The notes under the pieces: generated by a model | What the model saw: the letters and a program-made list of their open reading frames with translations, nothing else | Told to the model about the DNA's origin: nothing | Database searches by the model: none | Assembly: GCA_945871915.1 (NCBI GenBank) | Contig: CAMBXO010000006.1 | Location: 62,001-126,000, forward strand | Source of the DNA: Singulisphaera sp. GP187 | Lineage (GTDB): Bacteria > Planctomycetota > Phycisphaerae > Phycisphaerales > SM1A02 | Direction of reading: 5' to 3' | DNA: 64,000 bases | Shown here: positions 17,990 through 25,926 of the stretch, piece by piece | How the letters are laid out: each line of letters opens with the position of its first letter | Position numbering within the stretch: position 1 is the stretch's first letter | Position numbers and translations under genes: made by a program

Positions 17990-19279
17990 ATGCCCTTCAC
18001 CCTGAGTCCCGATGAGAGTTACGGTCTTGACATCGAGACCACCGAATACTTGAAGGATCATGTGCAAGCACCCGATCGATGGGTGCTGAACTTTGGTCCG
18101 CAACACCCGGCCACGCACACCACGCTGCGACTTGTTTTGGAATTGGATGGCGAGCGCGTGGCGCGATGTACGCCGCACATTGGCTACTTGCACTCGGGGT
18201 TTGAGAAACTGGGCGAGCACCACGACTGGAATCAGTGGGTGTGCACGGCCAGCCGCATGGACTATGTGAGTCCAATTGTCAACGACATTGCGTGGCATAC
18301 CGCCGTGGAAGCTCTCTTTGGCATCGATGTCACGCCTCGTTGCAAGGTGGTGCGAACCATTCTTGCGGAACTCGGTCGCTTGCAGAATCATTTGCTCTGT
18401 GCGGGTGCTGCAGCGCTCGACCTTGGCGCATTCACCGGCTTTCTGTACGGATTCAACGAGCGAGAATTTATCTACGACATCATCGAGTATGTCAGCGGCC
18501 AACGCTTCCATCCGGATTGGACGCGTGTGGGTGGAGCATGGCGAGATCTGCCGGATGATGAAGTGTTCGTTCGAATGGTGCGCAACTTTATTGATGTGCG
18601 TTTGCCCAAGGCCATCACCGATCTGGAAACGTTGCTGAATCGAAACCGAATTTTCCGCGATCGACTTGTAGGGGTTGGAACCATTGGTCGAGAAGAAGCC
18701 ATCGCTTGGGGTCTGAGTGGACCGGTCGCACGGGCGGCGGGTGTTCGCAGAGATCTGCGCAAGGACGATCCCTATTTGTGTTACGCCTCCAACTGGGACA
18801 GCGAAGGTGCCGAGCCGGTCAAATTCAGTGTCGCCGTGGCGCAAAGCGGCGATAGTTTTGACCGCTACCTCGTTCGAGTGGAGGAGATCAAACAGAGCGC
18901 CCGCATCATCGATCAATTGATCGATCGAATTCCAAAGGGGCCTATGAATGTCGGTTCGGATTCCAAGGCGGTGCTGCCCCCGAAGGGCGATGTGTATGGA
19001 AGCATCGAGGGCACCATTCAGCAGTTTGAATTGCTTATGCACAATCGAGGGTGGGATGTTCCGGTCGGTGAGAGTTACACCGCCATTGAAAGCCCCAATG
19101 GTGAACTTGGGTTTTTCGTTGTGGGTGGCGGTGGTCGATTGCCCTGGCGAGTGCGGTGCCGACCACCATGCTTTATGAACTACCAGGTGTTTCCTAAGTT
19201 GATCGAGGGGCACCAGTTGGCAGATGTGGTGGCCATCCTTGGAAGTCTGAATGTGATCGCAGCAGAACTGGATCGGTGA
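17990..19279 (+). CDS. nuoD: NADH-quinone oxidoreductase subunit D
   Basis: The 49-kDa-type subunit of respiratory complex I, 429 residues, which with NuoB lines the quinone-reduction site at the membrane interface. Recognisable blocks are FGPQHPATHTTLRL, the CTPHIGYLHSGFEKLGEH segment containing the quinone-site histidines, AELGRLQNHLLCAG, and the C-terminal ESPNGELGFFVVGGG. Family-typical length and complete ends indicate a functional gene. It begins the local nuoD-nuoE-ORF-nuoF set; nuoA, nuoB and nuoC are not upstream in this window, and the gene before it is an unrelated ABC permease. A TATACT box six bases before the ATG and a palindrome just upstream suggest its own regulated promoter. 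Confidence 0.96.
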   Translation: MPFTLSPDESYGLDIETTEYLKDHVQAPDRWVLNFGPQHPATHTTLRLVLELDGERVARCTPHIGYLHSGFEKLGEHHDWNQWVCTASRMDYVSPIVNDIAWHTAVEALFGIDVTPRCKVVRTILAELGRLQNHLLCAGAAALDLGAFTGFLYGFNEREFIYDIIEYVSGQRFHPDWTRVGGAWRDLPDDEVFVRMVRNFIDVRLPKAITDLETLLNRNRIFRDRLVGVGTIGREEAIAWGLSGPVARAAGVRRDLRKDDPYLCYASNWDSEGAEPVKFSVAVAQSGDSFDRYLVRVEEIKQSARIIDQLIDRIPKGPMNVGSDSKAVLPPKGDVYGSIEGTIQQFELLMHNRGWDVPVGESYTAIESPNGELGFFVVGGGGRLPWRVRCRPPCFMNYQVFPKLIEGHQLADVVAILGSLNVIAAELDR

Positions 19280-19351
19280 TGACTTGGTGATGTGGATGGC
19301 GTCAGGTTGTGAACTGTGTAAAGTGTTTCGTGAATCAGGAGTCGCAACGGC

Positions 19352-19903
19352 ATGGCATGGATTGCAAAACCATCAGGCACGCAGCGCATTGAGCGACGAG
19401 TCGAGCCCTATCTGACTTCTGCATTGAAGGCGAAGTGGTCGTCAGAGCTCTTGCCCAAGTACGCCACCAAGCACGGCGCCTTGATGCCCATTCTGCACGA
19501 GATTCAGCATGAACATCGGTGCATTCCGTACCAAGCAATGTTGGAAATTGCCGCCTTCCTTGGCTTGACGCCTGCCGATGTGCTGGACACGGTGACGTTT
19601 TACGATGAATTCACCACAAACAAAATGGGCGATTGCGTCATTGGCGTGTGCCAAAGTGTTGTGTGTGAGGCATGCGGCCACAAAAAATTGCTGGATCACA
19701 TTCGCCATCGCCTTGAGTTGGAACCTCGTGAAACCACGGATGATGGCCGATTTACGCTGCTGACCATGGAGTGCCTTGGCAGTTGCGATACGGCACCCGT
19801 GGCATTGTTCAATGATGTGCTGCATGAACAGTTGACGATTGAGAAAGTGGACCAGTTGATCGATTCCGCCAAGGCGGCGCCAGCGACCCGTCATCACACA
19901 TGA
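19352..19903 (+). CDS. nuoE: NADH-quinone oxidoreductase subunit E
   Basis: The 24-kDa-type [2Fe-2S] subunit of complex I, 183 residues, part of the NADH-oxidising module with NuoF. The four cluster ligands are visible as C100 and C105 (CQSVVC) and C141 and C145 (CLGSC). The thioredoxin-like fold motif DVLDTVTFYDEFT precedes them. GGAG about ten bases upstream of the ATG serves as a ribosome-binding site. It follows nuoD after 72 bases. Its stop overlaps the start of a small downstream ORF (ATGA), so that ORF is probably translated by coupling. Confidence 0.95.
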   Translation: MAWIAKPSGTQRIERRVEPYLTSALKAKWSSELLPKYATKHGALMPILHEIQHEHRCIPYQAMLEIAAFLGLTPADVLDTVTFYDEFTTNKMGDCVIGVCQSVVCEACGHKKLLDHIRHRLELEPRETTDDGRFTLLTMECLGSCDTAPVALFNDVLHEQLTIEKVDQLIDSAKAAPATRHHT

Positions 19904-20109
19904 GCGAATCCGCAATCAGTGCCAAGCCGACCATTGCTCGATGCGTTGGTCGAGCGATTGGAATTGTCTGGCGAGCGATTCGGACGCCGGTGGCGCGCTC
20001 GACGGTGGAAGTTCAACGAAAGACTGAAACACATGAGCACGATGGAATCACACTTCGACGAACCACCATTGACGAAGTGGTTTTTCCCAAATCGCCTCAC
20101 GCGGACTGA
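19900..20109 (+). CDS. Small hypothetical protein between nuoE and nuoF
   Basis: A 69-codon frame whose ATG overlaps the nuoE stop as ATGA and which ends 21 bases before nuoF. The product is basic, with many Arg and Thr residues, and has no signal peptide. A short hydrophobic stretch (IGIVWRAI) is too weak for a membrane helix. It matches no family I recognise. Evidence for reality is positional: it fills an otherwise unexplained 227-base gap within a tightly packed operon and starts with a coupling overlap. It could be a small accessory or assembly factor for the NADH-oxidising module, or a chance frame. Confidence 0.5.
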   Translation: MSESAISAKPTIARCVGRAIGIVWRAIRTPVARSTVEVQRKTETHEHDGITLRRTTIDEVVFPKSPHAD

Positions 20110-20130
20110 GACTTATCAGAGGAATTCACG

Positions 20131-21480
20131 ATGCAATCTGTTGAGCCCATATTGACCAAACGCATTCCTTCGGTTCCGTCCGGCGACCCACGGCAGCGCC
20201 ACACGGTTGGCCTTGACGAGTATGTCGCCACTGGCGGGTACAAAGCATTAGAGAAGGCGCTCTCCATGGAACCCGCCGCCGTGATCGGCATGGTGAAAGA
20301 CGCCGTGGTTCGCGGGCGAGGCGGAGCTGGATTTCCTGCGGGATTGAAATGGAGTTTTCTTGCACCCGTGGATGGCGGGCGGCGATATCTGGCCATCAAT
20401 TGTGACGAGGCGGAGCCTGGAACGTTTAAGGATCGGCTGTTGGTGGATTTCGATCCGCATCAGGTGCTCGAGGGCATTGCGATTGCCTGCTACGCCTGTC
20501 AACTGGACACCGCGTACTTTTTTATTCGAGGTGAATATCACCATCAGGCCAAGGTGATGCAGCACGCAATTGACGAGGCAACCACTGCAGGCATCTTTGG
20601 TCCGCAGGGACTTCTTCGGGGCAAGTCCAAGGCTGCCGTGGAATGCATCGTGCATCGAAGTGCCGGTGCATACATCTGCGGTGAAGAAACTGGATTGCTT
20701 GAAGCGATCGAAGGCAAGCGAGGCTGGCCCCGCATCAAGCCGCCATTTCCTGCGGTGAAAGGTTTATTCGGGCGACCCACCATTGTGAACAATGTGGAAA
20801 CACTCGCTGCCGTGGTCCATGTGATCGACCGAGGCGTGGACTGGTGGAAGAGCATTGGAACAACGAGTCGTCACCCCGGAAGCATGCCCAGCTTCGGTCC
20901 AAAGTTGATGGGGGTGAGCGGGCATGTGCAGCGACCCGGCTGCTTTGAGGCGCCGCTGGGTATCCCCCTCAGCGATCTGGTGAATCAGTTTTGCGGCGGC
21001 ATGCGGAACGGGAAGAAGTTCAAAGGTGCAATCGCTGGTGGCGTGAGCATGGGCGTTCTGGGAACCGATCAGTTTGATGCACCGATGGATTTCGATATTG
21101 GTGTTGACTATCAAGTGCTTGGACTCGGCACGGCCTGCCCAACCGTGTTTGATGAGGACACGGATATGGTGGCCGTTGCACGCAACATTGCACGGTTTTT
21201 CAAGAACGAAAGTTGCGGTCAATGCACACCCTGTCGCGAAGGCAGTGGATGGATGCTCAAGAGCCTGATGCGCATTGAACGCGGGGATGGAACCAGTGCA
21301 GATTTGGATTTGCTTATCGAGGTCGCCGGCAGCATGGGGCTTTCGCCGGGCTCCACGATTTGCGGGTTGGCCGATGGCAACAATTGGGCGGTGCGCACCA
21401 TTGTGAATAAGTTTCGCAGCGAATTTGAGGCTCGTGTCAAGCCAGTATTCGTGCCGGTCTCTGTTTCCGCTGGCCGCTGA
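20131..21480 (+). CDS. nuoF: NADH-quinone oxidoreductase subunit F
   Basis: The 51-kDa-type subunit of complex I, 449 residues, which binds NADH and FMN and carries one [4Fe-4S] cluster. The glycine-rich FMN loop is R61-GRGGAGFPAGLKW. The second nucleotide-binding segment is GAYICGEETGLLEAIEG. The cluster ligands are C362, C365 and C368 (ESCGQCTPCREG) plus C411 (STICGLADG). The length is standard. An AGAGGA element 7 bases before the ATG is a good ribosome-binding site, which decides the start. NuoG, which usually follows, is not downstream here. Confidence 0.96.
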   Translation: MQSVEPILTKRIPSVPSGDPRQRHTVGLDEYVATGGYKALEKALSMEPAAVIGMVKDAVVRGRGGAGFPAGLKWSFLAPVDGGRRYLAINCDEAEPGTFKDRLLVDFDPHQVLEGIAIACYACQLDTAYFFIRGEYHHQAKVMQHAIDEATTAGIFGPQGLLRGKSKAAVECIVHRSAGAYICGEETGLLEAIEGKRGWPRIKPPFPAVKGLFGRPTIVNNVETLAAVVHVIDRGVDWWKSIGTTSRHPGSMPSFGPKLMGVSGHVQRPGCFEAPLGIPLSDLVNQFCGGMRNGKKFKGAIAGGVSMGVLGTDQFDAPMDFDIGVDYQVLGLGTACPTVFDEDTDMVAVARNIARFFKNESCGQCTPCREGSGWMLKSLMRIERGDGTSADLDLLIEVAGSMGLSPGSTICGLADGNNWAVRTIVNKFRSEFEARVKPVFVPVSVSAGR

Positions 21481-21514
21481 TCGAAACGGGCGTGGGCTCT
21501 ATGCTGGAGTCGAG

Positions 21515-22075
21515 ATGCCACGCACATCACGCACGAAACGCACATCACTTGCAACACGCACACAACGCACATCAAGCGCAACCCGCAGATCAAGCGCTAC
21601 TCAATCGGCTGCGGCCTCACGGGCCATGACACCCGATCGATATCTGGCAGCGTTACCTGCGGATCGCCAACCCATCATGAGGCAATTGCGGGCTGTGCTT
21701 TTGAAAAACCTTCCCAAGGGATTTCACGAGTGCATCAATTACGGAGCGCTGGGGTATGTGGTGCCGCATTCCCTTTATCCGCCGGGGTATCACTGCGATC
21801 CCTCTCTGCCTCTGCCATTTCTTGGGATCGCCTCGCAGAAGAGTCATATTGGTCTGTATCACATGGGGATCTATGCAGATCCAGCATTGTTTGCATGGTG
21901 GGTCGCACAATGGCCGTTGCACTCCACGAAGAAACTGGACATGGGCAAGTGTTGTGTGCGCTTTAAAAAAGCAGAGGATGTTCCACTCAAACTCGTTGGC
22001 GCGTTGGCTCGCAAGATGACACCCAAACAGTGGATTGATATGTATACGGCTCAGTTGCGGCCGAGGCGGGCCTGA
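21515..22075 (+). CDS. DUF1801-domain protein
   Basis: 186 residues from the ATG at 21515, which has GGAG five bases upstream. Residues about 38-185 form a DUF1801 domain, recognised from the opening YLAALPADRQPIMRQLRAVL and the central INYGALGYVV and FLGIASQKSHIGLYHMGIY. This is a small fold of unknown biochemical role, related to YdhG/iron-chaperone-like proteins. The first 37 residues are a low-complexity Arg/Ser/Thr stretch encoded by imperfect repeats of ACGCACATCA-like units; an internal ATG at 21626 would remove it and give a more typical length. The stop overlaps the methyltransferase start (TGATG). Confidence 0.75.
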   Translation: MPRTSRTKRTSLATRTQRTSSATRRSSATQSAAASRAMTPDRYLAALPADRQPIMRQLRAVLLKNLPKGFHECINYGALGYVVPHSLYPPGYHCDPSLPLPFLGIASQKSHIGLYHMGIYADPALFAWWVAQWPLHSTKKLDMGKCCVRFKKAEDVPLKLVGALARKMTPKQWIDMYTAQLRPRRA

Positions 22076-22749
22076 TGGCCTTGCCGGCGTGCCGGGTGTG
22101 TGGCCACGAGTCGCTGAGTGTCTTTGCAGTTATTCACCAATTGGAATACTGGCGGTGCGATCAATGTGTGGCCACGCTGCTGGCGGATAAGCACCTTCCG
22201 TCACTCGCCACGGAGCGTGAGCGATATCTGCAACATCGCAATGATCCGTTTGATCCTGCCTATCGGGCGTTTCTTGCTGCAGTGGCAAATCCGTTAATGG
22301 CCCACCTTCCAAACGCACAGTGCGGACTGGACTATGGATGCGGGCCCGGGCCAGCCCTTGCATGCATGATGAGAGAGGCCGGGCATGAGGTGAGGCTGTA
22401 CGACCCGATTTTTCATCCGGATGCACAGGCGTTGCAGGGGACCTACGACTTTGTGACGTGCACCGAAGTCGCCGAGCATTTTCACCGTCCATTGAATGAA
22501 TTCAAGCGGCTTGACGAATTGCTGCGACCCGGAGGGGTGCTGGCCATCATGACGAACTTTCAGAGAGACGATGCCGCGTTTTCAGAGTGGCACTATCGCC
22601 GCGATCCAACGCATGTGACCTTTTATCGCGAATGCACATTTGCAAAAATTGCAGCGGCTCGCGGATGGTCGATGGTGATGCACCCGAGCAATGTTGTGTT
22701 CATGCACAAGGAAAACGGTTCTGCTTCGACTACGATGGGCGGATCATGA
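22075..22749 (+). CDS. Class I SAM-dependent methyltransferase with N-terminal zinc-ribbon-like motif
   Basis: A 224-residue predicted methyltransferase. The N-terminus has two CxxC-type pairs (C6-RVC and CDQC), resembling a zinc ribbon. The SAM-binding glycine loop is LDYGCGPGPAL (about residues 84-94), followed by an acidic strand end (RLYDP) and TEVAEHFHRP. This matches the methyltransferase-11/12 and UbiE/BioC-like families; the acceptor substrate is not predictable. The start overlaps the upstream stop (TGATG) and its stop overlaps ybeY (ATGA), so the three genes are translationally coupled. Confidence 0.8.
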   Translation: MALPACRVCGHESLSVFAVIHQLEYWRCDQCVATLLADKHLPSLATERERYLQHRNDPFDPAYRAFLAAVANPLMAHLPNAQCGLDYGCGPGPALACMMREAGHEVRLYDPIFHPDAQALQGTYDFVTCTEVAEHFHRPLNEFKRLDELLRPGGVLAIMTNFQRDDAAFSEWHYRRDPTHVTFYRECTFAKIAAARGWSMVMHPSNVVFMHKENGSASTTMGGS

Positions 22750-23225
22750 CCCAGTCCAGCAAGTCCGCAGGCCGCACGCCGGGTCACACCACGGTGCACG
22801 TTCTCAATGCGGGACTTGTTCCTGCGGCTGTGGCGACATGGGTAGAGATTCAACTGATCGCGCTTCACCAGGTGGCAGGGTCCCGATTGCGCCGAGTGAC
22901 CGTACAGCTGGTGAATGACTCCACCATGCAGTCGATGCATGCTCAACACTTAAACAATCCCGCGACCACGGATGTGCTTTCCTTTGTCGATGGAGATGAA
23001 GTGGATATTGCGGTGTGCGTGGACGAAGCCATGCGTCGGTGTGGTGAATTAGGCCATGATCTTGGCCGTGAAGTGCTGCTGTACAGTCTTCACGGCATGC
23101 TGCACGCCATGGGATTTGACGACCGAACGCCAATGGCACACGCTCGCATGCATGCGGAGGAAGATCGATTGCTGGGGTTGGTCGGTATTGCGGCAACGTT
23201 TGCACCAAAGGCCGGTGAGGCATGA
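22746..23225 (+). CDS. ybeY: Endoribonuclease YbeY
   Basis: 159 residues from the ATG at 22746, the usual YbeY length. YbeY is a zinc-dependent endoribonuclease for 16S rRNA maturation and ribosome quality control. The core LNNPATTDVLSF and the metal site HGMLHAMGFDD are clear. In the canonical H-x3-H-x5-H site the third histidine is replaced here by D126 (H116, H120, D126). Aspartate can bind zinc, so activity is plausible but the substitution is notable. The start overlaps the methyltransferase stop and the stop overlaps the CBS-protein start, both as ATGA. Confidence 0.9.
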   Translation: MTQSSKSAGRTPGHTTVHVLNAGLVPAAVATWVEIQLIALHQVAGSRLRRVTVQLVNDSTMQSMHAQHLNNPATTDVLSFVDGDEVDIAVCVDEAMRRCGELGHDLGREVLLYSLHGMLHAMGFDDRTPMAHARMHAEEDRLLGLVGIAATFAPKAGEA

Positions 23226-24511
23226 CGCTGACGTGGTTCTCCCTCGCGGCGTTCGTGGTCTTGCTTCTAACCACCGTCTTGTCAGCGATCAATTTGGCCT
23301 TGGTTCAGGTGAGTGACTCCGCTTTAGAGCGACGGCTATCTAAGAGCGGCTCGCTTGAGAGCAAGCGGTGGATTTTTGACCGCAAGGAACATGTGGATCA
23401 TGCGGTGGCGTTCATGCGCACCATGGGGCGTATCGGATTCTTCTCGTTGATGTTGGTTGAAGTGGTCGGCATGGGTGGAACGATGGCGTGGCCACCGGTG
23501 CTCGGTGCCTTTGGTGTCGCCGCCCTTTTGCTGTGGTTTTTTACAAGCGTGGTGAGTGCAGCCGTAGCGCGATACGCCGCGGCGGGGCTGATTGCCGGAA
23601 CTCTTCCTGTGTTACGGGTGCTTGATTTCCTTCTTCGACCTCTGACCGCGCCAGCTGAAATTGTGGATGAGGCGGTGAAGCGATTGGTGGGTGCAAATCT
23701 GAATGGAGATGAGGCTGAGGAGGATTTGCTTCGAAGTATCGAGGACACTCAGCGACAGGGAGGCATCGATCAGACCAGTGCCCAGATGCTCGAGAATGTG
23801 GTCGAGTTCAGCGACACGCTGGTGGCCAGTTTGATGACGCCCCGCACCGCGATCGAGGGGTTGGAATACACCGATGATCTTGCGGTGATTCGCGGATTTA
23901 TTCGTGAAGAGGGTCATAGCCGCATTCCCGTTTTTGAAGAGAGTCTGGACCATGTGGTGGGGGTGCTGTATGTAAAGGATCTGGTGCGATGGCTTGGGAC
24001 CGATGGGAAGGACTTTGTTCTGCGTCCGTTGCTACGGCAGCCCATCCGAGTACCCGAAACCAAGCGCATCAGCGAATTGCTGCGGGAGTTTCAGCGAGGC
24101 AAGGTGCACATGGCAATCGTGGTGGATGAATATGGCGGCACGGCCGGGCTTGCCACGATTGAAGATGTGCTCGAAGAAATCGTTGGCGAGATTCGAGACG
24201 AGCATGACACCGTGGAGGGCGTCGATCCAACATGCCGCGAAGTTTCGCCGGGCGTGATTGAGGCTGATGGCCGCTGTGCGATTGCGGTGGTGAATTCGAG
24301 ATTCGATATCCATCTCCCAGAAGACGATGGGTTCGATACGGTGGCCGGCTTTGTGTTGAGCACGCTTGGTCGCGTTCCAGAAACGGGTGCAACCTTTGTG
24401 TCACATGGCGTTCGAATTCGAGTGCTTGCGGCAACACCGACTGCGGTGACGCGTGTAGGAATCGACCGCAATCAGTCGAATTCGTCGCCCCGGAACGTGC
24501 TGGCCAGATAG
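23222..24511 (+). CDS. CNNM/HlyC-CorC family membrane protein with CBS pair
   Basis: 429 residues. An N-terminal DUF21 (CNNM-type) membrane domain with three or four helices (about 1-150) is followed by a CBS-domain pair (about 205-320; VVDEYGGTAGLATIEDVLEEIVGEI is characteristic of the second CBS) and a CorC_HlyC domain (about 335-420). Bacterial relatives (CorB/CorC, YfjD) are Mg2+/Co2+ transporters or efflux proteins regulated by Mg-ATP binding to CBS. Older annotation as 'hemolysin' is misleading. It is coupled to ybeY by ATGA, and this ybeY-CNNM neighbourhood is widespread. Its 3' end overlaps lptB on the opposite strand by 40 bases. Confidence 0.9.
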   Translation: MTLTWFSLAAFVVLLLTTVLSAINLALVQVSDSALERRLSKSGSLESKRWIFDRKEHVDHAVAFMRTMGRIGFFSLMLVEVVGMGGTMAWPPVLGAFGVAALLLWFFTSVVSAAVARYAAAGLIAGTLPVLRVLDFLLRPLTAPAEIVDEAVKRLVGANLNGDEAEEDLLRSIEDTQRQGGIDQTSAQMLENVVEFSDTLVASLMTPRTAIEGLEYTDDLAVIRGFIREEGHSRIPVFEESLDHVVGVLYVKDLVRWLGTDGKDFVLRPLLRQPIRVPETKRISELLREFQRGKVHMAIVVDEYGGTAGLATIEDVLEEIVGEIRDEHDTVEGVDPTCREVSPGVIEADGRCAIAVVNSRFDIHLPEDDGFDTVAGFVLSTLGRVPETGATFVSHGVRIRVLAATPTAVTRVGIDRNQSNSSPRNVLAR

Positions 24512-25209
24512 GCGGCCCGAACCATGGGATCGTTGATGATCGCCTTGGGCGACCCTTCCCGTAAATTCTTGCCTTGATGAATGATGTACGCACGGTCACA
24601 AATACGCAGTGTTTGCTGCACATTGTGATCCGTCACCAGCACCGCAATTCCGCGGCTTGCCAGTTTGCGAACCTCGGTTTGAAGTTCCTCAACCGTGTGT
24701 GGATCGACTGCCGCGAAGGGTTCGTCAAGCAGGATCAGCGAAGGACTGGTGACCAACGCTCGCGCGATTTCCAAACGCCGACGTTCTCCTCCGGAACAGG
24801 TGCGAGCCTCTTCCTTGGCTTTGAGTGTGAGGCCAAACTGATCCAGAAGTCCATCGCAGCGACGCCTTTGCTCAGCTCGTGAAAGGTCTGGCAGAGTCTG
24901 CAGAATGGCCAGCAAATTGTCTTCGACTGAAAGTCTTTGAAATACGCTTGGCTCTTGGCTGAGGTAGCCCATGCCAGCCTTGGCGTGACGCCACATGGGT
25001 AGAGCCGTGACATCGTTCCCATCAAAGTGAACGGATCCGGACTCCGGCGAAATCATGCCGATGGCCATGCGAAAGCTGGTTGTCTTGCCTGCTCCATTGC
25101 GGCCCAGAAGCCCAACAATTTCGCCCTTCTCCATTTGGAAACTGACCTTGTCCACAACGTGTCGGCCGTTGTAGGTCTTGACCAGTTTCTTGACTTCCAG
25201 CAGTGGCAT
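24472..25209 (-). CDS. lptB: LPS export ABC transporter ATP-binding protein LptB
   Basis: A 245-residue ABC ATPase of the LptB type, which powers extraction of lipopolysaccharide from the inner membrane together with LptFG. Walker A is GRNGAGKTT (36-44). The signature is CSGGERRRLEIARAL and Walker B is LILLDEPFAAVDP. The switch is TDHNV, with the LptB-typical C-terminal 'R..YLG..F'-like AAYLASTFRGDEF. MGYLSQEPSVFQRLSVEDN is highly characteristic of LptB. Members of the related LivF/G group differ at these places. kdsC and an LptC/A-like gene lie about 7.5 kb away. A TACCAT box lies eight bases before the ATG. Confidence 0.92.
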   Translation of the reverse strand: MPLLEVKKLVKTYNGRHVVDKVSFQMEKGEIVGLLGRNGAGKTTSFRMAIGMISPESGSVHFDGNDVTALPMWRHAKAGMGYLSQEPSVFQRLSVEDNLLAILQTLPDLSRAEQRRRCDGLLDQFGLTLKAKEEARTCSGGERRRLEIARALVTSPSLILLDEPFAAVDPHTVEELQTEVRKLASRGIAVLVTDHNVQQTLRICDRAYIIHQGKNLREGSPKAIINDPMVRAAYLASTFRGDEFD

Positions 25210-25235
25210 GCGCAGCGATGGTATCGAGGCGGGGG

Positions 25236-25241
25236 TACTCT
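25236..25241 (+). promoter_or_regulatory. -10-like TACTCT box, leaderless start of the PEGA lipoprotein
   Basis: TACTCT, six bases, then ATG at 25248. Confidence 0.4.
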
Positions 25242-25247
25242 GTCCGC

Positions 25248-25745
25248 ATGTCTGGACGCGACTTCGGATGGATCGGCTGCATGGCCATGTTGATAGCGAC
25301 CACAGGCTGCGTTCGTCGCGTCATTGATATCACCAGTGATCCCGCCGGCGCGCGCGTGTGGGTGAACGATCGCGATGCTGGTCGCACACCCTGCTCGATC
25401 GAGTTCACACACTATGGGCGCTACGATGTGCGATTGCGACGGGAGGGTTTCGAACCGGTCGCGGGTTGGGGCGATGCCAATGAACCGTTTTGGGATTTTG
25501 TGGGGTGCGATCTGATCAGCGAGGTGGTTCCTGCGCAATTGACCAGTCGCGTAAAATGGCATTTCACAATGATTCCGACCGACATGGATGATGCAGCCTT
25601 GGTGCAACGGGCCCGTTCCATGAGAACCGATTTGGACCAACGAACCGCCGAAATGAGCGAACCGACTCAAGGCGAAGTTCGGGAGTTGGATGAAGCCCCA
25701 AGGGATGCCATTCCGGTAGCCCCGACGGTGATTCCGAAAGCCTGA
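25248..25745 (+). CDS. PEGA-domain lipoprotein
   Basis: 165 residues from the ATG at 25248. The N-terminus is a lipoprotein signal with C21 in IATTGC. A PEGA domain follows directly: ITSDPAGARVWVNDRDAGRTP is the classic S/D-P-x-G-A-x-V-x(3-6)-G-x-T-P pattern, ending in YDVRLRREGFEP. PEGA domains are surface-associated beta-sandwich modules. The C-terminal 50 residues are charged and probably flexible. The sequence does not show a specific function. It is divergent from lptB with overlapping promoter regions, which suggests envelope-related co-regulation. Confidence 0.78.
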   Translation: MSGRDFGWIGCMAMLIATTGCVRRVIDITSDPAGARVWVNDRDAGRTPCSIEFTHYGRYDVRLRREGFEPVAGWGDANEPFWDFVGCDLISEVVPAQLTSRVKWHFTMIPTDMDDAALVQRARSMRTDLDQRTAEMSEPTQGEVRELDEAPRDAIPVAPTVIPKA

Positions 25746-25892
25746 ACCCACACCTCACCCGCGGACAGGGCTGGGGAGGGGTTCCCCGGCGGGGCTGGCC
25801 GGAAACGGCGTCCGAATTCGGCCTGGAATCCAAGGTGGAAATCAAGCCCACAAAGGTATTTGTGAATCTTGAAAGAAGTTGTGGCCAAATCG

Positions 25893-25920
25893 TTGAATTC
25901 GGGGCCTGCGGGCGGATACT
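25893..25920 (+). promoter_or_regulatory. Candidate promoter for the small RNA at 25927-26016
   Basis: TTGAAT (25893-25898), a 16-base spacer and GATACT (25915-25920) form a sigma70-like pair. It would start transcription near 25927, at the base of the structured segment. Confidence 0.4.
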
Positions 25921-25926
25921 TTCCCA

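Noticed and set aside
17987-19213. A 408-codon open frame antisense to nuoD
   Set aside because: nuoD is certain on the other strand. The antisense product shows no family motif and is explained by codon bias.
21518-21610. Short repeated ACGCACATCA-like units, considered as a CRISPR array
   Set aside because: The units are about 10 bases, irregular and without unique spacers, and they keep a reading frame. No cas gene is nearby.
23222-24511. Annotation as a hemolysin toxin
   Set aside because: DUF21, CBS and CorC domains indicate the ion-transport CNNM family; no toxin feature is visible.
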